Shown piece by piece: positions 58,776-64,000 of a stretch of DNA of 64,000 nt; the first letter of the stretch is position 1, and each line of letters begins with the position of its first letter. The translations under genes were made by a program, and so were the position numbers. The notes below the pieces were generated by a model that did no database searches, had not been told where the DNA came from, and worked only from the letters and a program-made list of their open reading frames with translations. The stretch is from Lentzea albida. Lineage in GTDB: Bacteria > Actinomycetota > Actinomycetes > Mycobacteriales > Pseudonocardiaceae. Location of the stretch: contig NZ_FOFV01000002.1 of NCBI RefSeq assembly GCF_900111005.1, positions 434,001 through 498,000 on the forward strand, given 5' to 3'.

Positions 58776-59651
58776 GTGATCGAGAACTCGGCGGCCGGTC
58801 TCGTGATGGTCCCCGGCGAGGTGACGGTGACCGTCACCGGCGAGCAGCACCACCAGGACGTGCTGTCGCGCTACGCGGTTCCGGACGGCGTGACGCGCCA
58901 CGTCGCCGTGAATCTGACGTGGTGCGCGATCGCCTCGGGCAAGTACCGGGGCCACCGCGGCATCGAGGTGCGGCTCGACGGGTACCGCGTCGGCGAGCTG
59001 ACTTTCCTGATGTCGCAACGGTATGCGCCCGTGCTGATGCACGTGGAGTCCGGCGGCGGGGCGACCGGGTGCACGGCGTTCGTCCAGCGCGGGAGCAACG
59101 GGCTGCTGCAGATCTTCCTGCGGATGCCGCGCGAGATCCCCCGCGGTGCGGTCGTGCCCGTCATGCCGGCGCGCAGGTCGTGGGTGGCGCCGGTGGCGAT
59201 CAGCGCCGCGGCCCTGCTCGGGTTCTTCTTCGTGATCGGCGTCATCGGCTCGGCGGTCGACGGGAACAAGGCGGCGGGGCTTTCCACCACCACCGCTGCT
59301 CCTGCTACGACAACGACGACGACCGTGGCACCGCCGACCAGCACCACGACGACGACCACTTCCACCACGACAACGACTACGACCACCACCACTGCGCCTG
59401 CGGCCGTCGCGCAGCCCAAGCCGCAACCCCAGCCGCAGCCGAACCCCCAGCCCCAGCCGCAACCGCAGCCCGCCCCGAAGCCCCAGCCGCAGTGCGACCC
59501 GAACTACAGTGGTTGCGTGCCGATCGCGTCGGACGTGGACTGCGCGGGCGGTTCCGGCAACGGGCCGGCGTACGTGGCCGGCCCCGTCCGCGTCATCGGC
59601 ACGGACATCTACGGGCTCGACAGCGACAAGGACGGCACGGCCTGCGAATGA
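58776..59651 (+). CDS. Membrane protein with HIRAN-like N-terminal and excalibur-like C-terminal domain
   Basis: 291 residues from GTG 58776 (GAGGGAG 8 nt upstream). The N-terminal 110 residues resemble a HIRAN-type DNA-binding fold: VTVTVTGEQHHQDVLSRYA, then GIEVRLDGYRVGELTFLMSQRYAPVL. A membrane helix follows (VAPVAISAAALLGFFFVIGVIGSAV, about 132-156), then a Thr-rich run (about 168-208), a Pro/Gln-rich run (about 213-245) and a C-terminal excalibur motif DSDKDGTACE with CAGGSGNGP before it. Excalibur is a calcium-binding, cell-surface domain. The topology puts the HIRAN-like part inside and excalibur outside. The stop overlaps the next ATG (ATGA). Confidence 0.7.
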   Translation: MIENSAAGLVMVPGEVTVTVTGEQHHQDVLSRYAVPDGVTRHVAVNLTWCAIASGKYRGHRGIEVRLDGYRVGELTFLMSQRYAPVLMHVESGGGATGCTAFVQRGSNGLLQIFLRMPREIPRGAVVPVMPARRSWVAPVAISAAALLGFFFVIGVIGSAVDGNKAAGLSTTTAAPATTTTTTVAPPTSTTTTTTSTTTTTTTTTTAPAAVAQPKPQPQPQPNPQPQPQPQPAPKPQPQCDPNYSGCVPIASDVDCAGGSGNGPAYVAGPVRVIGTDIYGLDSDKDGTACE

Positions 59652-60346
59652 GGATTCCCGAGGACGTGCTGCGCGCTGCCGGCCCGGTGACCGGGTGGTC
59701 CGACGACCACGAGGGCCTGTCCGGCGACGTGTGGCACGTCGGTTCCAGCTACGTGAAGCGCTCGGGCGCCGACGAGCACGCCCGGTTGCTGTGGCTGGGT
59801 GAGCACTTCGAGGTGCCGGAGGTCCAGGTGTTCGCCGACGGCTGGCTCGTGCTGGCCGACGTCGGCGCGCCCTCGCTGGCCAAGGCAGACCCCGTGCTCG
59901 CGGGAACCGTCATGGGCGAGGTGCTGCGGGCGTTGCACTCGGTGCCGGTCACCTCGTGCCCTCACGACGCCAGGGTCGCGGTCGTCGTCGAACAGGCGCG
60001 GCACAACGTCGAAGCCGGTCTCGTGGACCCGGACGACTTCGACGACGACAACCTCGGCGCCACGCCGCAGGAGTTGCTGGAGCGCCTGGTCGCCACCGCG
60101 CCCGAGACCGAGGACCTGGTGGTGGCACACGGGGACTTCTGCCCGTCGAACGTGTTGCTGCGCCCCGACGGCTCGACCGTGCTGATCGACGTGGCGCGGC
60201 TCGGCGTGTCCGACCGGCACCGCGACCTGGCGCTGGTGCACCGCGAACTGAGCGGGGAAGCCGCAGACGCGTTCGACCGCGCCTACGGCCTCACCCCCCG
60301 CCCGTCGACGCTCGCCTGGTACCGGCTGCTCGACGAGTTCTTCTAG
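59648..60346 (+). CDS. Aminoglycoside phosphotransferase (APH) family kinase
   Basis: 232 residues from ATG 59648, coupled to the upstream gene (ATGA). The catalytic loop VAHGDFCPSNVLL (HxDxxxxN) and metal-binding LIDVARLGVSDRHRDLALVHREL match the APH(3')-like branch of the kinase fold, although this branch usually has IDxG where IDVA is found here. The N-lobe is short: SSYVKRSGADEHARLLWLGEHFEVPEVQVFADGWLVLADVG. It may phosphorylate an aminoglycoside or another small alcohol; resistance is not implied by sequence alone. About 30-40 residues shorter than APH(3') enzymes. Confidence 0.85.
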   Translation: MRIPEDVLRAAGPVTGWSDDHEGLSGDVWHVGSSYVKRSGADEHARLLWLGEHFEVPEVQVFADGWLVLADVGAPSLAKADPVLAGTVMGEVLRALHSVPVTSCPHDARVAVVVEQARHNVEAGLVDPDDFDDDNLGATPQELLERLVATAPETEDLVVAHGDFCPSNVLLRPDGSTVLIDVARLGVSDRHRDLALVHRELSGEAADAFDRAYGLTPRPSTLAWYRLLDEFF

Positions 60347-60373
60347 AGCGCGGATCGGACTTCGACCCACGCC

Positions 60374-61114
60374 CTAACCGCGCTCGTACGGCGTCTTCTC
60401 CCCCGCCTCCACGGCGAACGCCAGGTGGTTGCCCGCGGGCGGCAGCGGGCACGTGGCGAAGTCGGTGAACGCGCACGGCAGGTTCGTCGCGCGGTTGAAG
60501 TCGAGGACGACCTTGCCGTCTCGCGGGGTGGCGGCGATCTGCCGGTTGGCCGCGTAGGTCGTGACACCGCTGGTCTCGTCGGTGAACAGGATGCTCAGCC
60601 CGCCGTTGCGCCCGTTGAACGCCGTCAGCGCGTGCTCGGTGCCATTGAACTTGAACCGCACACGGCCCGGTGCCTCGTACACGTGACTGAGCCCCTCGAC
60701 CACCGCACCGACCGTCGTGGGGACGGGCGCGTCGAACGGCTCGTACTCGCCCTCCAGCACCCACGTCTCCTGAGGGTCGTACGCCGGAACACCCTTGAAG
60801 TCCTGCAACACGGGCGCCTTCGGGTCGTGCACGCGGATCAGGTAGCCGCCGCGCCGGGCGACCTCGATCTCCACGTCGCCCGCCACGACGCGTTCGCCGC
60901 CGCCGCTCTGCACGAGCTCGAACCGCTTGGTCTCGCCGTCGTTGCGCCAGTAGGCCGCGTCGTCGTCTTGCCACCACTCGCCCGGTAGGCCCTCATAGGT
61001 GCGTGGGGCCGTCTCGAGCCAGTCGAGCGAGACCAGCGCCAGCCACCCGTACGGGTCGGCCAGGTTCGTCTCGCGCTCCGTCTTCCAGGTCTGCCAGTCC
61101 TCAGCGAAGCTCAT
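60374..61114 (-). CDS. DUF1684 family protein
   Basis: 246 residues from ATG 61114, which overlaps the stop of the ArsR-type gene (ATGA). DUF1684 hallmarks: WKTERETNLADPYGWLALVSLDWL at the start, VYEAPGRVRFKFNGTEHALTAF, and the C-terminal VVLDFNRATNLPCAFTDFATCPLPPAGNHLAFAVEAGEK. Cytoplasmic. Family function is unknown; it is common and conserved in actinomycetes. Coupling to the regulator suggests that it belongs to the response the regulator controls. Confidence 0.9.
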   Translation of the reverse strand: MSFAEDWQTWKTERETNLADPYGWLALVSLDWLETAPRTYEGLPGEWWQDDDAAYWRNDGETKRFELVQSGGGERVVAGDVEIEVARRGGYLIRVHDPKAPVLQDFKGVPAYDPQETWVLEGEYEPFDAPVPTTVGAVVEGLSHVYEAPGRVRFKFNGTEHALTAFNGRNGGLSILFTDETSGVTTYAANRQIAATPRDGKVVLDFNRATNLPCAFTDFATCPLPPAGNHLAFAVEAGEKTPYERG

Positions 61115-62085
61115 GTCCTTGCGAACAACGGCTCGGCGGCCTCGCTTCCCCGTTCCACCTTGTGGGAAATGAGCGCATCGCCGAGTTCCGTGCGCGCGTA
61201 GACGACGCTCCGGCCGTGGCGTTGCGAGGTCAGAAGCCCAGCGTCACGCAACGCACGCAGGTGCTGGTTCACCGCCGAGGTCGTGACGCCCGTACGTCGT
61301 GCGATGTCGGTGGACGACCGCGGTTGTGCCAGCTCGGCCAGCAGGTCCGCCCGCACCTGGCCGAGGACACCGGCGAGCGCCTCCGGCCCGCGGCAGCGTC
61401 CGGTCTCCCACACCGTTCCGGCGCCACGGGCGGAATAGATCAGCAACGGCGGAGCACCGGGATCGACCGGCACGGCCGTGCGTCGCGCGAACACGCTGGG
61501 CACGAGCGTGAGGCCGTGTCCGCCGGCCTCGACCCGCCGCGGCGGCGCCCCCGCGATGCGCACCTGGACCACGGGGCTCTTGAAGGTGATCCGTTCGGAG
61601 ATCCCCGAGAGCATCACCGCGAGGCCGTGCTGGGCCATCGCGCGGCCGCGGTGGGCGATGTCGGCTTCGAGCACCGCGCGCATCCGGTCCCACTGCCCGG
61701 ACAGAGCCGTGTGCCAGTAGGACTCCAGCGCGCCGAGCACCCGGTGGCGGTCGCGCAGCACGTCCGGCACGCCTCCGAACAACGCCCGGAAGTCACGTCG
61801 CATGGTGCGGGTTGAGGTCTCGCGCAACGCCGCGAACTCGTCCTCGATCCTCGTGAACGGCGTCGTCGGGCGGGGGCTCAGGAAGTCCGGCGTCCAGCCG
61901 CGTCCGGTCGACAGCGCCAGCAGGACCTCGGCGTCGACATCGCGGATTCCGCGCGCCCACGGCAGGTGCAGCGGGTACTTGGCAGGGTTCTTCAGCACGC
62001 GCAGGCTGAGCGTCAGTTCGTTCAGGGGCGACACGGCGAACCGCACGTCCACCATGTCGGACTCGCCGAGCACGAACTCGATCAT
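61111..62085 (-). CDS. ArsR-type winged-helix regulator with long N-terminal domain
   Basis: 324 residues from ATG 62085. The N-terminal 230 residues are a domain seen in actinobacterial ArsR-like proteins (MIEFVLGESDMVDVRFAVSPLNELTLSLRVLKNPAKYPLHLPWARG...); the C-terminal 85 residues are the winged helix (ADLLAELAQPRSSTDIARRTGVTTSAVNQHLRALRDAGLLTSQRHGRSVVYARTELG). There are no metal-binding Cys pairs, so it is not a classical metal sensor. It probably autoregulates through the palindrome that overlaps its own start codon and controls the coupled DUF1684 gene. Confidence 0.88.
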   Translation of the reverse strand: MIEFVLGESDMVDVRFAVSPLNELTLSLRVLKNPAKYPLHLPWARGIRDVDAEVLLALSTGRGWTPDFLSPRPTTPFTRIEDEFAALRETSTRTMRRDFRALFGGVPDVLRDRHRVLGALESYWHTALSGQWDRMRAVLEADIAHRGRAMAQHGLAVMLSGISERITFKSPVVQVRIAGAPPRRVEAGGHGLTLVPSVFARRTAVPVDPGAPPLLIYSARGAGTVWETGRCRGPEALAGVLGQVRADLLAELAQPRSSTDIARRTGVTTSAVNQHLRALRDAGLLTSQRHGRSVVYARTELGDALISHKVERGSEAAEPLFART

Positions 62086-62102
62086 GTAGCACAACGCTAC
62101 AT
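62084..62102. promoter_or_regulatory. Operator palindrome overlapping the ArsR-type start codon
   Basis: ATGTAGC (62084-62090) and GCTACAT (62096-62102) are perfect 7-bp arms around ACAAC. The left arm includes two bases of the regulator's own start codon on the minus strand, so bound protein would block initiation. It also sits 42 bp before the divergent IMPase-like gene and could control both. Confidence 0.65.
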
Positions 62103-62143
62103 CAGTTACACCCGAAGGACACCTGGCGCGAAGCTTCGCGACC

Positions 62144-62875
62144 ATGTGGACCGACATGTGCCTCGCGCTGCGGATCGCCCGCCGGGCAGCTGAACTGGTG
62201 CTCTCCGCAGGCACTCCCGACGTGTGGCTGAAGGAGGACGGCAGCCCGGTCACGTCGATCGATCTCGAGGTCGAGGACCTGGTGCGCCGCCTGCTCGCGG
62301 AGGCGGTGCCCGACGACGGTGTCGTGGGTGAGGAACGCGCCGAACACCGGGGAACCTCCGGTCGCCGGTGGCTGGTCGACCCGATCAGCGGCACCGCCGA
62401 CTTCGTCGCCGGACGGCCGACGTACTCGGTGGACCTGGCCTTGGAGAAGGCGCTGGCCGTCTCCGTCATGCCGTCGCTGGACATCACGATGGCGGCCGGA
62501 CGGGGCATCGGCTGCCGCGTTTTCCGTGCCGGAGAGGAAGAAGTCGCTCGTGTGTCCTCAACGGACGTAGTCGAAGGTGCGCGCGTGTGCCTACACGGCA
62601 AGAGGAAACCCATTCTGGAGCGCTGCGCCGTCGTGGACGGGGCGACGTCCGTGCTGGACCTGATCACCGGCCGGGTGGACGCGGTGATCGCGGCGGGCGC
62701 GGGCCTCGACGAGTTCGACCTGGCGTGCCTGCCGGTGCTCGTGGAGGAGGCGGGCGGCCGCGTGACGGTGGTCGAGGACGACGTCGTGCTGGCCACCAAC
62801 GGTGTCCTGCACGACGCCTTCCTCTCCCTGCTGGTCGCGCGTCCTGGTGTCGAACCAGGCACCCCGGGCTCATGA
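62144..62875 (+). CDS. Inositol monophosphatase-like protein with altered active site
   Basis: 243 residues from ATG 62144. FIG-superfamily fold: EDGSPVTSIDLEVEDLVRRLL, GVVGEERAEH (metal-site Glu), RRWLVDPISGTADF and C-terminal GLDEFDLACLPVLVEEAGGRVT. In the core motif DP(I/L)DGT the second Asp, a metal ligand in IMPases, is Ser82, so classical phosphatase activity is doubtful. The last residues (RPGVEPGTPGS) are translated from the T-arm and anticodon arm of a tRNA-like sequence on the other strand; the natural protein may end earlier or have been extended into it. Confidence 0.8.
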   Translation: MWTDMCLALRIARRAAELVLSAGTPDVWLKEDGSPVTSIDLEVEDLVRRLLAEAVPDDGVVGEERAEHRGTSGRRWLVDPISGTADFVAGRPTYSVDLALEKALAVSVMPSLDITMAAGRGIGCRVFRAGEEEVARVSSTDVVEGARVCLHGKRKPILERCAVVDGATSVLDLITGRVDAVIAAGAGLDEFDLACLPVLVEEAGGRVTVVEDDVVLATNGVLHDAFLSLLVARPGVEPGTPGS

Positions 62876-62903
62876 GGCCTGGGTGATCGCCGGATCCCGC
62901 GCG
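62835..62903 (-). tRNA. tRNA-Met(CAT)-like sequence, degenerate
   Basis: On the minus strand a T-arm is perfect (CCTGG-TTCGACA-CCAGG), the anticodon loop CTCATGA reads CAT with a 4-of-5-bp stem (CAGGC/GCCCG), and the acceptor ends CGCGCGG and ACGCGCG pair at 6 of 7 positions, followed by ACCA (62835-62832). The D-arm region is only 14 nt and does not fold normally. It lies directly after the tRNA-His-like sequence and overlaps the IMPase gene's 3' end by 41 nt. Probably a decayed or truncated tRNA. Confidence 0.4.
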
Positions 62904-62907
62904 CTGG

Positions 62908-62981
62908 AGTGACCGACCGGACTCGCACCGGCTTCGACCAGGACCACAACCTGGTGCCTCGACTGCTTCGGCTTCGGTCAC
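62908..62981 (-). tRNA. tRNA-His(GTG)-like, slightly atypical
   Basis: 74 nt: acceptor GTGACCG/CGGTCAC (7 bp), D-arm GCC/GGC with an 11-nt loop, anticodon stem CCAGG/CCTGG with loop TTGTGGT (anticodon GTG, His), 5-nt variable loop and T-arm GCCGG-TGCGAGT-CCGGT; an encoded CCA follows (62907-62905). Odd points: T-loop begins TG rather than TT, no GG in the D-loop, discriminator T instead of the C73 expected for His, and C rather than G at position -1. It begins 2 nt after tRNA-Gln. May be a phage- or array-type tRNA. Confidence 0.55.
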
Positions 62982-62983
62982 GG

Positions 62984-63056
62984 CTGCCCGTCGAGGGTTC
63001 GAACCTCGATCTCCGCGTTCAGAGCGCGGTGTCCGTGCCAGTTGGACCAACGGGCA
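62984..63056 (-). tRNA. tRNA-Gln(CTG)
   Basis: 73 nt with a full cloverleaf: acceptor TGCCCGT/ACGGGCA (7 of 7), D-arm GTCC/GGAC with loop AACTGGCAC, anticodon stem CCGCG/CGCGG with loop CTCTGAA (anticodon CTG, Gln), 4-nt variable loop AGAT, T-arm CGAGG-TTCGAAC-CCTCG, discriminator G. U1-A72 at the end of the acceptor is usual for bacterial tRNA-Gln. CCA is not encoded. A terminator ends 2 nt before its 5' end. Confidence 0.93.
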
Positions 63057-63058
63057 TC

Positions 63059-63096
63059 AAAAAAGCCGCCTCGTCGCTGTGTGCGACGGGACGGCT
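63059..63096 (-). terminator. Rho-independent terminator directly 5' of tRNA-Gln
   Basis: On the minus strand AGCCG...CGTCGC-ACACA-GCGACG...CGGCT (arms 63096-63083 and 63077-63064, with one mismatch and one G-U pair inside) is followed by six T (63064-63059). It is the only terminator in the window with a clear U-run. It follows the 14-codon open frame at 63118-63162 and ends 2 nt before the tRNA-Gln 5' end, the layout of a transcription attenuator. Confidence 0.85.
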
Positions 63097-63117
63097 CCCC
63101 GGGACATGAGGGTCAGC

Positions 63118-63162
63118 TCATGCCGAGGAGCACCAGACGTGCTGATGGCGCATGTGTTGCAT
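63118..63162 (-). CDS. Putative leader peptide rich in Gln/His/Met codons
   Basis: 14 residues, MQHMRHQHVWCSSA, from ATG 63162 (the preceding codon GTG is an alternative start), with GGAAGGGAG 9 nt upstream of the ATG. It holds two Gln, three His and two Met codons among its first ten, the same three amino acids as the tRNAs downstream, and is followed after 21 nt by a U-run terminator. This resembles amino-acid leader peptides of attenuators. A TTGCAA (-35-like) 17 nt before a weak CAGAGT lies around 63200-63229. Expression is not shown. Confidence 0.35.
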   Translation of the reverse strand: MQHMRHQHVWCSSA

Positions 63163-63244
63163 CACGGCTGGCTCCCTTCCTCCGGTTCGTCGAGAACCAC
63201 TCTGACGGACGGCGTGGCGGGCTTGCAACGCATTTTCAGTGATC

Positions 63245-63313
63245 GCAAAAGTTTGCAGACTTGATTTGATTCCTCCAGGAATCCTCAAGCCGACTTGCGG
63301 AAAACTTTTGCAA
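63245..63313. promoter_or_regulatory. Two LacI-type operator sites upstream of the GH13 gene
   Basis: GCAAAAGTTTGC (63245-63256) and TTGCGGAAAACTTTTGCAA (63295-63313) are inverted repeats with the TTGC...GCAA ends and A/T-rich cores typical of LacI-family maltose or alpha-glucoside repressors in actinobacteria. TTGCAACGCATTTTCA near 63223 is a weaker third candidate. They lie 46-114 bp upstream of the GH13 start. Confidence 0.6.
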
Positions 63314-63358
63314 CGTCTTTCCTGGACCGCTGACACACCTCACCCGGAAGGCATGGAC

Positions 63359-64000
<642 letters not shown>

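Noticed and set aside
59280..59500. Short tandem repeats that could suggest a CRISPR or satellite array
   Set aside because: They are Thr and Pro/Gln codon runs inside one reading frame encoding linker segments; no spacer structure.
59648..60346. Calling the phosphotransferase an aminoglycoside-resistance gene
   Set aside because: Only the kinase motifs are visible; substrate cannot be derived and the enzyme is shorter than APH(3').

Overview
The window is visibly GC-rich with strong G/C at third codon positions. It carries many GTG starts, ATGA/GTGA stop-start overlaps, WXG100-type genes, a mycosin protease and fused or AfsR-like regulators. This is typical of a filamentous actinobacterium, most likely a member of the Pseudonocardiales (Lentzea, Saccharothrix or a relative). 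That placement is inferred from gene content; no marker gene in the window proves it. It reads as ordinary chromosome with several small accessory insertions.

Layout. 1-7.2 kb: end of a TetR gene, a YwqG-like protein, a divergent SDR/XRE pair, an ECF sigma factor with its CU044_5270-type partner, a secreted PHB depolymerase and a PhzF-like enzyme. 7.2-14.5 kb: signalling genes (GAF-SpoIIE phosphatase coupled to a CarH-like B12 protein, a 162-bp palindromic MITE-like element, MHYT, STAS), Smr, an MFS exporter facing its XRE regulator, and FrnE. 14.5-19.2 kb: two coupled COG0523 (CobW-like) proteins behind a probable Zur box, a GT87 glycosyltransferase and two exported-type proteins. 19.2-27.1 kb: an HTH-NB-ARC-TPR regulator, an M4 metalloprotease, then a five-gene type VII secretion/toxin cassette (tandem YbaB-like protein, WXG100-like protein, membrane carrier, HNH-type toxin, putative immunity protein) closed by a perfect terminator.

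27.1-36.1 kb: a GntR-NCS1 permease-hydantoin racemase operon, a TetR-molybdopterin oxidoreductase pair with a perfect operator palindrome, a Tat-exported phosphoesterase and an orphan substrate-binding lipoprotein. 36.1-42.5 kb: a GGDEF-EAL protein, then a GntR-ADP-ribosylglycohydrolase-NCS1 permease-PfkB kinase operon that looks like nucleoside salvage. 42.6-52 kb: an orphan mycosin coupled to a DinB-like protein, a complete sugar ABC operon on the minus strand, and a two-component system. 52-62 kb: a sigma/anti-sigma fusion whose last 34 bp are repeated exactly beyond an inserted DUF1883 gene, a SARP-NB-ARC-TPR regulator, a LacI regulator, a HIRAN/excalibur-like membrane protein, a phosphotransferase and a DUF1684/ArsR pair.

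62-64 kb: an IMPase-like protein runs into a tightly packed minus-strand tRNA cluster: canonical tRNA-Gln(CTG), then a tRNA-His(GTG)-like and a tRNA-Met(CAT)-like sequence. It is preceded by a strong terminator and a 14-codon open frame rich in Gln, His and Met codons. A GH13 glucosidase behind LacI-type operators runs off the right edge. The most promising unexplained items are this leader/terminator/tRNA arrangement, the two-ORF toxin cassette, the 3'-end duplications around small genes, and the B12-photoreceptor-like/phosphatase pair.
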